Positions 42,535 to 50,454 of a stretch of 64,000 bases of DNA are shown one piece after another. The DNA comes from Nocardioides salarius (GTDB taxonomy: Bacteria > Actinomycetota > Actinomycetes > Propionibacteriales > Nocardioidaceae). The stretch's first letter is position 1; the number at the start of each line of letters is the position of its first letter. Under the pieces are notes generated by a model. It was not told the DNA's origin and made no database searches. It worked only from the letters and a program-made list of their open reading frames with translations. The DNA lies in NCBI RefSeq assembly GCF_016907435.1, contig NZ_JAFBBZ010000001.1, forward strand, positions 3,472,001 to 3,536,000, read 5' to 3'. The translations under genes were made by a program, and so were the position numbers.

Positions 42535-43532
42535 GCCTCGAGGTCGCGGTCGCCGCCGCGATGTTCGCCGGCGTCATCGCCTACGCCGTGCTGGGCGGCG
42601 CCGACTTCGGGTCTGGCTTCTTCGACCTGACGGCCGGCGACAGCCAGCGCGGTGCCGAGCTGCGGACCCTGGTGGACCACAGCATCGGACCGGTGTGGGA
42701 GGCCAACCACGTGTGGTTGATCTACGTACTGGTCATCTGGTGGACCGGATTCCCGGAGTCGTTCGCAGCGGCCATGTCAACGCTGGTCCTACCGCTGCTG
42801 CTCGCACTACTGGGCATCGTGTTGCGCGGGGCGAGCTTCGCGTTTCGCAAGTACTCCGCCACGCTCGGTCAGGCGCGGTTGTTCGGCGTGGTCTTCGCTG
42901 TGTCCTCGATCATCACGCCGTTCTTCCTGGGCACCGTCGCCGGCGCCATCGCCTCCGGACGGGTGCCCGCGGACGGGACAGGTGATCGCTGGTCGTCGTG
43001 GCTCAACCCGACGTCGCTGTTCGGCGGAGTGATCGCGGTCGGCACCTGTGCGTTCCTCGCCGGCGTCTTCCTTGCCGCTGATGCCCACCGCAGCCGTCGG
43101 AACCGCCTCACCGAGGACCTGCGGTCACGGGCGCTCGCCGTCGGCCTGGCGACAGGGGCAGTCGTGTTCGCCGCGCTGGTGCCGATCCTCGAGGACGCCC
43201 CGGTCCTGGGGGAGGGGCTGAGGGGCCGCGCCGCTCCCCTCGTGGTGCTCTCAGCGGTCTCCGGCGTCGCGACGCTGGCGCTGCTGTGGCGCCGGCACTA
43301 CTCGAAGGCTCGCTGGCCGGCCGTGGTCGCCGTCGCCGCCGTGGTCTCGGGGTGGGGCGTGGGCCAGTACCCCTGGCTGCTCGTCGACGAGGTGACCATC
43401 AGCGAGGCAGCCGGCGCCCCGGCGACGCTCCAAGGGCTACTCGTCGCGGTAGGCCTCGCGGTGGTCCTGGTCCTCCCGCCGTTGATCTACCTGCTGCGGC
43501 TCACCCAGAGCGATGAATGGGCGAGACCATAG
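42531..43532 (+). CDS. cydB: Cytochrome bd-type quinol oxidase subunit II
   Basis: A 333-residue membrane protein. It has the CydB signatures AYAVLGGADFGSGFFDLTAG, SIGPVWEANHVWLIYVLVIW, and PLLLALLGIVLRGASFAFR. Complete, ending QSDEWARP. Any further cyd genes may have been lost or displaced by the IS3 element B copy 2 that begins at 43554. Confidence 0.94.
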   Translation: MSLEVAVAAAMFAGVIAYAVLGGADFGSGFFDLTAGDSQRGAELRTLVDHSIGPVWEANHVWLIYVLVIWWTGFPESFAAAMSTLVLPLLLALLGIVLRGASFAFRKYSATLGQARLFGVVFAVSSIITPFFLGTVAGAIASGRVPADGTGDRWSSWLNPTSLFGGVIAVGTCAFLAGVFLAADAHRSRRNRLTEDLRSRALAVGLATGAVVFAALVPILEDAPVLGEGLRGRAAPLVVLSAVSGVATLALLWRRHYSKARWPAVVAVAAVVSGWGVGQYPWLLVDEVTISEAAGAPATLQGLLVAVGLAVVLVLPPLIYLLRLTQSDEWARP

Positions 43533-43568
43533 ACGACAAGGCGTGCGGGTGGGTGTCGCGTGCCGGGT

Positions 43569-44516
43569 TCAGTGGAGGCTCTGAAGTGACGCGTCGACGG
43601 TAGTCGGCGCGGGGTTGTGCCGGTAGTGCTCTTCCTCGAACTCGACGGGTGGGACGAGTCCGATCTCGCCGTGCAGGCGTCGGTGGTTGAACCAGTCGAT
43701 GTACTCAGCGACGGCGATCTCGAGGTCGTCGATGTTCTTCCAGGGGCCCTTGTTGCGGATCAGCTCGGCCTTGAACAGCGAGTTGAACGCCTCGGCCAGG
43801 GCGTTGTCATACGAGTCGCCCGTCGACCCGACGGATGCGACGGCGCCGGCCTCGGCCAGGCGCTGGGTGTAGCGAACCGCGAGGTATTGAACGCCCTTAT
43901 CGCTGTGGGCTATGACGCCGGTGGTGTCCTGGCCGGCGTGCTCGCGGGTCCACAGCCCCATCTCGAGAGCGTCCAGCGCCAGGTCGGTGCGCAGGCTCTT
44001 CGACAGCTGCCAGCCCACCACTCGGCGGGAGTAGACGTCGATGACGAACGCGGCGTAGACCCAGCCGGCGAAGGTGCGGCAGTAGGTGATGTCCGCGACC
44101 CAGACACGATTCGGTGCAGGTGCCTTGAAGTCGCGGTCCAGCAGGTCCGGGCGGGCATCCGGGCCGGTGCCGGGGATCGTGGTGCGCGGCCCTTTGGCTC
44201 TGCTGATCCCGCGCAGCCCCTCGGCGCGCATCAGCCGGTGCACGGTGCACCTGGCGATACGGTGACCGCGCCGGTTGAGCTCGGCGTGCATCTTGCGGAC
44301 CCCGTAGACGCCGTAGTTGTCGGTGTGGACCTGCCGGATCACCTCCAGGCGCTGCGCGTCGGCGACAGCGCGTGCCGAGGGCGGCCGGGACTTCGCGGCG
44401 TAGTAGGTGCTCGGGGCGATCTGCATCCCTGCCTTGCGTAGGACGGTGCAGATCGGCTCGACCCCGAACCTCGCCCGGTGCTGGTCGATGTACTCGACCA
44501 GCACCGCCGTGGTCAC
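43569..44516 (-). CDS. IS3 element B orfB transposase, copy 2
   Basis: An intact 315-residue DDE transposase: VWVADITYC (Asp), IAHSDKGVQYL (Asp), NALAEAFNSLFKAELI (Glu). The N-terminus lies in the frameshift overlap with orfA. Confidence 0.95.
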   Translation of the reverse strand: MTTAVLVEYIDQHRARFGVEPICTVLRKAGMQIAPSTYYAAKSRPPSARAVADAQRLEVIRQVHTDNYGVYGVRKMHAELNRRGHRIARCTVHRLMRAEGLRGISRAKGPRTTIPGTGPDARPDLLDRDFKAPAPNRVWVADITYCRTFAGWVYAAFVIDVYSRRVVGWQLSKSLRTDLALDALEMGLWTREHAGQDTTGVIAHSDKGVQYLAVRYTQRLAEAGAVASVGSTGDSYDNALAEAFNSLFKAELIRNKGPWKNIDDLEIAVAEYIDWFNHRRLHGEIGLVPPVEFEEEHYRHNPAPTTVDASLQSLH

Positions 44517-44833
44517 TTCAGCTTGCGGTCGAGCTCCGCCGCGGCGAAAAAAGCCGAGGCCGTCCGCAAGATCTCGTTGGCCCGCCGTAGCTCCTTGACC
44601 TCACGCTCGAGCTCGGCGATGCGCTGCGCCTCGGTGCTGCTGACGCCGGGACGGTGGCCCTCGTCGACCTCGGCCTGGGAGACCCAGTTGCGCAACGTCT
44701 CGGGATTGATCCCCAGCTGATCGCCGACCCGCTTCAGTGCGCCGGTCCTGGTCGCCGGGTCACGCCGCAGATCGACCGCCATCCTGATTGCCCGCTCCCG
44801 AAGCTCCTCGGGATACTTCCTCGGTGCTGCCAT
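44513..44833 (-). CDS. IS3 element B orfA, copy 2
   Basis: Same 106-residue HTH/leucine-zipper OrfA as copy 1, with the ATG at 44833 preceded by GAAGG. Overlaps orfB by 4 bases. Confidence 0.93.
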   Translation of the reverse strand: MAAPRKYPEELRERAIRMAVDLRRDPATRTGALKRVGDQLGINPETLRNWVSQAEVDEGHRPGVSSTEAQRIAELEREVKELRRANEILRTASAFFAAAELDRKLK

Positions 44834-44838
44834 GACTC

Positions 44839-45768
44839 TCATCCTTCCGTGGAATGAGAGCCTCCATCAGACCCGGCACGCGACACGATCACGCCGATCG
44901 AGAGCGCCACGAGCACCGAGAAGGCTGTGACCGTGATGTTGTAGAACAGCTTGCGCGCCGGTTTGAGGAACGCCCATTGGTAGGCGTGCGCCATGAACAG
45001 GCCGTCGATGGTGTCGAACAGCGTCATCCCGGCCGCGAACAGCACCGGCAGCACGAGGATCGCGTACCACGGCAGCGCGTATGCGGCCGTGCCGCCGGCC
45101 AGGACCAGCAACGCGACCTGGGTCGTGGTGTCGAAGCCGAGTCCCATGAGCAGACCGACGGGGTAGAGGTGCCACGGTTTGCTCACCTTCTGCGTGGTGC
45201 GTTTGAAGATGCGGGCTAGGAAGCCGCGGTTGTGGAGGTGGTGTTCGAGCGCGTCCTCGTCGAAGGTCCCGGCTCGCAGATGCCGGGCAGCGTGCACGAG
45301 GCCGATCAGTGCGCTCAGATTCATCAGCCCGATCACGATGAGGAACATGCCCGCAGCAAGCGTCCCGACCACGCCGAAGGAGTGCTGCAGTGCGGAGTCC
45401 TGGTCCCGGACCGGACCCGCCAGTGCCCGCACGCCCAACGCGAGGAGCGCCGACAGGGCGAAGACGACACTCGAATGTCCCAGCGCGAACCAGAAGCCGG
45501 TGCCGACCGTCGGCCTTCCCTCGCCTACCAGCTTTCGGGTCGCGTTGTCGATGATCGCGATGTGGTCGGCGTCGAACGCGTGCCGGGCACCGAGCAGGAA
45601 CGCCGTGACCCCGACGCCGATCCCAAACCCACCGGCGTCGCCGAGCTGAAACTCGCGCGGCGCGACGACAGCGAGCAACACGCCCCAGCCAAGGACATTG
45701 AGCAGCGCCACCACGGCCGCGATGCCTGCCAAGGTACGACCGGCGCTTCTTGAGCCCACCACACTCAT
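44839..45768 (-). pseudogene. NiCoT-family nickel/cobalt transporter, 3'-truncated
   Basis: A NixA/HoxN-type high-affinity Ni/Co permease. The signature GARHAFDADHIAIIDNATRK contains the HX4DH metal motif, and LGFDTTTQVALL is conserved. The start at 45768 (MSVVGSRSAGRTLAG) follows a Nur-type box. IS3 element B copy 2 interrupts the gene after SIGVIV (294 native residues); the frame then runs 14 residues into IS sequence. NiCoT proteins are usually about 330-370 residues, so only the last helix or part of it is lost; residual function cannot be excluded. Confidence 0.87.
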
Positions 45769-45781
45769 GTCCGGTACCTTA

Positions 45782-45798
45782 TTGCAAACCGTTTGCGA
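45782..45798. promoter_or_regulatory. Nur-type nickel-responsive operator
   Basis: TTGCAA-ACCGT-TTGCGA matches the Streptomyces Nur box TTGCAA-N5-TTGCAA with one mismatch. It sits inside a larger 21-bp palindrome (45780-45800) 13 bases before the nickel transporter start. Nur is a Fur-family nickel repressor; no nur gene is in view. Confidence 0.78.
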
Positions 45799-45962
45799 TA
45801 GTGCCTGACGCTCTGGGTGGATGTGAGCAGCGCGCGCTCGCGGTCCTGCTGATGGGGCTGGAGGGCATCCCGCATTGCTCAAGTCACGGATGCGAGCAGC
45901 GGCACCGTCCTGCGGCCTCGCGCTGGAGGTGCCTGAGGGGTGGCGGCGCGCTGCTGGCGAGC

Positions 45963-47075
45963 TCAGCCTTGGCCATCGGCCACGCGAACAGGCCCCTGGA
46001 GTCGGGCTGCGGCATCGTTGACGGGCGGCGGGAGTGCGGATACCGCGAGTCCGCCCAGGGCCGCGGCCGCGAGCCCGGAGAGGATCACCGCCCCGGACCA
46101 GAGCTCGACAGGCCAGGCGAGTCCGACCCCGACGGCCAGTGACGCCATGTGCGCCGTCCAGGTCGGGACGATCGCTGCAGCAGCCAGCACGGGAACTCGC
46201 AATCTTCTCGGTAGGCGGCGGTTCTCGAGCCAGTCGAGCGCGAACTCGCCCACGATCGCTCCCAGAGTGGCCCCGGCGGCCCCGAAGACGGCGGCTCGAT
46301 CGAAATCGACAACGGCGGCAGCGAGCCACGAGGTGAGCGCCACCAGCATGGTGAGCAGGCCGCGTGGCGCGCGCCCGCGCTGCCAGGTCCACACCAGCGG
46401 CATCACCAGGAGCGCGGTCGTGATGAGGAATCCACCCAATCCCGCGGTGGCAGGCAACTCAGACGCCGTGTGCTCGGGGTGCCCCTCCGGGAGCGCCCGG
46501 ACCGCGATCGTGGGGGCGTGGGCGGTGAACTCGGAGACGTAAAGCAGGAAGAAGGACACCAGTGCCGTGACAAGAGCCAGGGCTCCCATCGCCACCGGCG
46601 AGGCGATGTCGCCGGCTCCCCAGCGCGAGCGAACAGCGCTCGTGAGGATCAGTAGACCGCCCGTGAACAGCACGAGGTGGGACGGGCTGAGCAGGGCGTC
46701 GATCCCCGCCTCGACTCCGAAAGCCAGGTGCCACGCCATGTCGGCGAGACCGCCTGCCGCGAAGACGCCGATACCAACGACGCCCCATCCATACCCGGCC
46801 GGCACGCGCCGGTACCAGCGCCGTCCCCCGCCGCGCCCGAGCCAGGCGAACCAGGTGCCGGCCAGAAGAAGGCCGAAGTACAGGACTCCGTGCCACAGCG
46901 TGAAGAAGCCCTCCAGCTCCGGAACGTTGTGGTGGGCCCAGCCGTCGCTGAACAGGCCACCGATCAGCCACAACCCGATCGCCACTGTGACCGCGTCCTG
47001 CCTGCGGCTGGCTCGACTTTCGACGGCTACGCGGCCGGCAGACTGGGCCCGGGTGCTACGCGGCGTACTGGCCAT
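45963..47075 (-). CDS. Polytopic membrane protein with His-rich helices, function unknown
   Basis: A 370-residue protein with about nine helices. Histidines cluster in or near helices: GWAHHNVPELEG, LWHGVLYFG, DMAWHLAFGVEAGID, SPSHLVLFTGG. These could bind metal or heme. It starts ATG at 47075 behind GGAGGAGG, and a CsoR-type palindrome is 27 bases upstream. It lies upstream of the nickel transporter on the same strand, but a 194-base gap with its own operator separates them. No family assignment. Confidence 0.72.
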   Translation of the reverse strand: MASTPRSTRAQSAGRVAVESRASRRQDAVTVAIGLWLIGGLFSDGWAHHNVPELEGFFTLWHGVLYFGLLLAGTWFAWLGRGGGRRWYRRVPAGYGWGVVGIGVFAAGGLADMAWHLAFGVEAGIDALLSPSHLVLFTGGLLILTSAVRSRWGAGDIASPVAMGALALVTALVSFFLLYVSEFTAHAPTIAVRALPEGHPEHTASELPATAGLGGFLITTALLVMPLVWTWQRGRAPRGLLTMLVALTSWLAAAVVDFDRAAVFGAAGATLGAIVGEFALDWLENRRLPRRLRVPVLAAAAIVPTWTAHMASLAVGVGLAWPVELWSGAVILSGLAAAALGGLAVSALPPPVNDAAARLQGPVRVADGQG

Positions 47076-47101
47076 GGGCTCCTCCTCCGGATTTCACAAT
47101 A

Positions 47102-47116
47102 TACCCCAAGGGGGTA
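47102..47116. promoter_or_regulatory. CsoR/RcnR-type palindromic operator
   Basis: TACCCC-AAG-GGGGTA, an inverted repeat of the form bound by Cu(I)-sensing CsoR and related tetrameric metal sensors. It lies upstream of the membrane protein starting at 47075. No CsoR-family gene occurs in the window. Confidence 0.65.
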
Positions 47117-47196
47117 ATCTTCACGTCCAGGCCGGCCCCTCTGTCGTCGTCACGAAGGGCGCAGGGATGCTACGCCGGTGTTCGGTGTGCCGCTGC

Positions 47197-47213
47197 TACT
47201 ATGGCGCATAGTA
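47197..47213. promoter_or_regulatory. BlaI-type operator dyad (site 6)
   Basis: TACTATGGCGCATAGTA, perfect TACTAT and ATAGTA arms with a 5-base spacer. It lies 21 bases before the GNAT start at 47235, the same distance as site 3 to lnt. Confidence 0.78.
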
Positions 47214-47234
47214 ACGCCACCAAGCATCGGAGAT

Positions 47235-47930
47235 ATGTTGTCGGAAAACGGCCCTGTCGTAGCGCTCAGACGGCTGCGACCAGAGGATCTGCCGTTCGTC
47301 GTCGACCAGCACCTCCAGCACTTCCCGGACGGGTTCTTCGCTCGGCTCGGCCGCGCGTTTCTGACCGAGTATTACCTCTCCTACTGCACCGATCACTCCA
47401 GCTGCGCGGTCGTTGCCACCGACGGGGCAGAGCCGATCGGCTACCTCGCCGGAACCTCGGACCTGGTCGGTCATCGGCGGCATGTCATCAGCGCTCACGG
47501 GCGCGCGTTGACCAAGCGGGCTGTGCTGGCTCTCATCCGCAATCCGACCCTCGCGGTCAGCTTCGCCCGGACCCGCGGCATGCGATACCTGAAGAAGCTT
47601 GTCTTCCGTCGTGGTCGAGCGCCCGCGGCGTCGGGGCCCGCCCGTCGGAGTGCGGTCCTTCACCATGTGGTTGTCGTGGCCGAGTACCGGGGGCGGGGAG
47701 TCGGCGCGGCCCTCATCGCGGCGTTCGAGGACGACGCCCGCCACGCGGGTTGCCACGAGCTCACGCTGGTCACCCAAACGGGCGGGCCAGCTACCGACTA
47801 CTACCGACGGTCCGGCTGGACGGCAGTCGGTGAGCATCGCACTCCGGACGGCGCACCCCTCAGCACGTTCACGAAGGCGGTGACCAGCCGCGAGGCCGGA
47901 CCGCAGGACCGCCGCTTTGTCGCCGAGTAA
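47235..47930 (+). CDS. GNAT-family N-acetyltransferase
   Basis: A 231-residue GNAT protein. The acetyl-CoA-binding motif A is HHVVVVAEYRGRGVGAALIA, followed by ELTLVTQTGGPATDYYRRSG. The central insertion (~residues 90-135) is longer than in minimal GNATs. The start ATG at 47235 is 21 bases after BlaI-type site 6; an earlier in-frame start at 47178 would overlap the operator. It begins a rightward unit with the M15 lipoprotein, lnt copy 2 and possibly the multicopper oxidase. Substrate unknown. Confidence 0.87.
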   Translation: MLSENGPVVALRRLRPEDLPFVVDQHLQHFPDGFFARLGRAFLTEYYLSYCTDHSSCAVVATDGAEPIGYLAGTSDLVGHRRHVISAHGRALTKRAVLALIRNPTLAVSFARTRGMRYLKKLVFRRGRAPAASGPARRSAVLHHVVVVAEYRGRGVGAALIAAFEDDARHAGCHELTLVTQTGGPATDYYRRSGWTAVGEHRTPDGAPLSTFTKAVTSREAGPQDRRFVAE

Positions 47931-48726
47931 ACGCAGGCGTGCCCGCATCGTTGGACGGACCCGGATCGGCGCGGTCGTTGGCCTCCTGCTCCTGGCGGCG
48001 TGCACCGCACCTAGGACCGATCGCCCTGGAGGCGACGCCCCGGATGGGGAGCCAACGAGTCCTGCGTCCAGCCCGCCCACCAGCAGCCCGCCCACCAGCA
48101 GCCCGCCCACCAGCAGCCCGCCCGAGCCGGCTGCGGCCGCGGAGATCCGGCCAGTGTCGAGGCGCCAGTGGAACCGCATGAAGCGAGTCGGGGTGTGGAG
48201 GCCTGGATGCCCTCTGGCGCGCACCGACCTCCGCCGGGTCGAGGTCAACCACTACACCTTCGACGGAACCGTCGAGCGCGGGGCCCTGGTGGTCAACCGG
48301 GACGTCGCACCGGCCATTGCCGTGATCTTCACAGAGCTGTTCGACAAGAAGTTTCCGATTCGGAAGATGCGACCGGTCGAGGCCTACGGCGGTGACGTGA
48401 ACGCCAGCCTGCGCGACGACAACACCTCGGCCTACAACTGCCGCCGGCCAGACCAGATCAATGCACCGCCGCAGTTCTCCCCGCACGCGAACGGTCGCGC
48501 CATCGACATCAATCCCCGGGAGAACCCCTGGATGGATCTTCGCTGCCAGTGCTGGGTCCCCACCCCGGAGACCCGGGCGCGCGTCCCCGGCCCCGGTGTC
48601 ATCGTCAAGGGTGGACTGGTCTGGCGGCTCTTCCGCGAACGGGGCTGGATCTGGCAGAACATCAAGGTTCCCGACTACATGCACTTCGACACCGGCTACC
48701 CCTCACGGCCCTACACGCCCTCATGA
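47917..48726 (+). CDS. M15-family metallopeptidase-like lipoprotein
   Basis: A 269-residue lipoprotein: basic N-terminus, hydrophobic helix and lipobox LLLAAC, a Ser/Pro linker built from three 15-bp repeats (48076-48120), then an M15 (VanY/D-Ala-D-Ala carboxypeptidase-like) domain. Zinc ligands are in SPHANGRAIDINP (His, Asp) and DYMHFDTG (His). The apparent start is TTG at 47917, overlapping the GNAT end; no ATG or GTG in frame precedes the signal peptide. Its stop overlaps the lnt start (ATGA). A lipoprotein next to a dedicated Lnt suggests a functional pair. Confidence 0.85.
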   Translation: MSPSKRRRARIVGRTRIGAVVGLLLLAACTAPRTDRPGGDAPDGEPTSPASSPPTSSPPTSSPPTSSPPEPAAAAEIRPVSRRQWNRMKRVGVWRPGCPLARTDLRRVEVNHYTFDGTVERGALVVNRDVAPAIAVIFTELFDKKFPIRKMRPVEAYGGDVNASLRDDNTSAYNCRRPDQINAPPQFSPHANGRAIDINPRENPWMDLRCQCWVPTPETRARVPGPGVIVKGGLVWRLFRERGWIWQNIKVPDYMHFDTGYPSRPYTPS

Positions 48727-50318
48727 CTCTCACACGGCCCCTGCCACAACAGGAACTCCGAGACAGCCGCCCGCGCCGACGCGGCTCGCGAGGACGAACG
48801 GCAGCAGCGCTCCTCAGCGTGATCGCGGGAGGCGCCCTGTCTCTGGCCTTCGACCCGGTCGGGGCGAGTCTCCTAGGTCCTGTTTCCATCGCCGCCTTCA
48901 CAGTCGCTGTGTGCCTGTTCGCGGACACCGCTCGCGGCGGCGCCGTCCTCGGCTACCTGTTCGGCTTCGCCTTCCTCGCCGCGCACGTGTGGTGGCTCAA
49001 GGACTCCATCGGCCCGGGCGCGTGGGCGGCGGTCACCTTCGTCGAATCGCTGTGGTTCGCGGCAATGGGAGCGCTGATTCCTCTGCTGCGCCGCCTGCCG
49101 GCCTGGCCGGTGCTCGTGGCTGTCATGTGGTCGTCGGTCGAGGTGGTCCGACAGATGTGGCCCTTCGGCGGCTTCCCGTGGGGCCAGGTCGGGTTCACCA
49201 CGGTCGATACGCCGGTGTCGGCTGCACTGCCGTACGTCGGCGTTACCGGCGCGGGATTCATCATCGCGCTGCTCGCGACCGCAGTGGCCTATGGCGTTGT
49301 CGCGGGTCGTTGTAACCCCCGCCGGGCGGTGCTCTACCTTGCCGCTCCGCTTGCCATGACAGTCGTCCCTCAACTGGTCCCGGTGGACGTCGCCCGGACC
49401 GGGTCGGTCACGGTGGCCGTGGTGCAAGGCGATGTGCCCGGCAGCGGCGACGACGTGGCGGGAAACCACCGGCAGATCACCCGTGACCATGCCCGGGCCA
49501 CCGTCGACCTGGCACGCCAGGTCGAGTCCGGCACGGCACCGCGACCCGACCTGGTGGTCTGGCCGGAGAACTCGACGGCTGTCGACCCGATCCGCGACCT
49601 GGAGGCGAACACGGAGATCTCGATGGCGGCCACCGCCATCCAGACTCCGCTGCTCGTCGGCGGGATCGTCGACGGCCCGCGCCCCGGCACCGCACTCAAC
49701 CAAGGCATCCTGTGGACCGAGTCGGGGCCGGACGGTCAGGCCTACACCAAGCAGCACCCTGTGCCCTTCGGGGAGTTCATTCCCTTCCGCTCCCTTCTCG
49801 ACGGGCTGTCACCCAGGCTCGCCGAGATTCCGCGCGACATGCTGCCGGGCGCGGAAGCGGAACCCCTCGACATCGACACTGAAGAGGGCATCGTCCGGAT
49901 AGCCGATGCGATCTGCTTCGACGTGGCCTATGCCGACCCCATCGCACAGCAAGTCAGGTCGGGTGCGGAGCTGGTCGTCGTACAGACCAGCAACGCGATG
50001 TTCACCGGGACCAGCCAACGCGAGCAACAGTTCACGATGTCTCGAGCTCGCGCCCTGGAGACCGGCCGCACGGTGATCGTGGCCTCCCTGAACGGGATCA
50101 GCGGCATCATCACCGCTGACGGTGAGGTGCTGGCTCGCTTGGAGGAGCGCACGACCGACACCATGCTGGAGGAGGTGGCGACCAGCAGAGCCGCAACTCC
50201 CGCCCTTCGGCTCATGCCGGTCATCGATGCTTCGCTGCTCGGTGTCGCGGCGATCGGGGCCATCTGGGCTCTGATCGCAAGTTCCATGGGTCGGCTCCGT
50301 GCGAGACCGGATCGCTGA
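48723..50318 (+). CDS. lnt: Apolipoprotein N-acyltransferase (copy 2)
   Basis: A 531-residue Lnt with the catalytic triad Glu282 (VWPENST), Lys343 (AYTKQHPVPFGEFIPF) and Cys398 (AICFDVAYAD). The N-terminal membrane half is complete. The ATG overlaps the M15 lipoprotein stop. It is distinct in sequence from copy 1 (31350) and from the remnant at 37880, so the island has carried at least three Lnt genes. Confidence 0.93.
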   Translation: MTLTRPLPQQELRDSRPRRRGSRGRTAAALLSVIAGGALSLAFDPVGASLLGPVSIAAFTVAVCLFADTARGGAVLGYLFGFAFLAAHVWWLKDSIGPGAWAAVTFVESLWFAAMGALIPLLRRLPAWPVLVAVMWSSVEVVRQMWPFGGFPWGQVGFTTVDTPVSAALPYVGVTGAGFIIALLATAVAYGVVAGRCNPRRAVLYLAAPLAMTVVPQLVPVDVARTGSVTVAVVQGDVPGSGDDVAGNHRQITRDHARATVDLARQVESGTAPRPDLVVWPENSTAVDPIRDLEANTEISMAATAIQTPLLVGGIVDGPRPGTALNQGILWTESGPDGQAYTKQHPVPFGEFIPFRSLLDGLSPRLAEIPRDMLPGAEAEPLDIDTEEGIVRIADAICFDVAYADPIAQQVRSGAELVVVQTSNAMFTGTSQREQQFTMSRARALETGRTVIVASLNGISGIITADGEVLARLEERTTDTMLEEVATSRAATPALRLMPVIDASLLGVAAIGAIWALIASSMGRLRARPDR

Positions 50319-50454
50319 CGTGGATGCCGAGGTCGCGCGGGGTCGTCGGAGCCATCCATACCCCGGCCCCGTATCATGCTCGTGAGCGATAGACCCGCGG
50401 CCCAGACCAGGAGAGTGGTCCCTGGCGAGTGCCGGTCTGAGAAGGGGTGAGGCC

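Larger units (their letters stand above)
43554..44885 (-). mobile_element. IS3-family element B, copy 2
   Basis: A full 1332-bp element with TGTCGCGTGCCGGGT ends, reading leftward. It truncates the nickel transporter gene at its right side. The flanks (GGG left, CGA right) show no target duplication, unlike copy 1, so one side was probably altered by deletion or recombination after insertion. Confidence 0.95.

Noticed and set aside
43554..44885. Target-site duplication at IS3 element B copies 2 and 3, or swapped duplications explained by inversion between them
   Set aside because: Flanks GGG/CGA and CAT/CAG do not match directly, nor after pairing left with left and right with right.
50371..50390. 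Palindrome-like TATCATGCTCGTGAGCGATA upstream of the multicopper oxidase
   Set aside because: The arms pair only with a 2-base offset and it does not match the TACTAT-N5-ATAGTA dyad; it might be an operator for another regulator but evidence is too thin.
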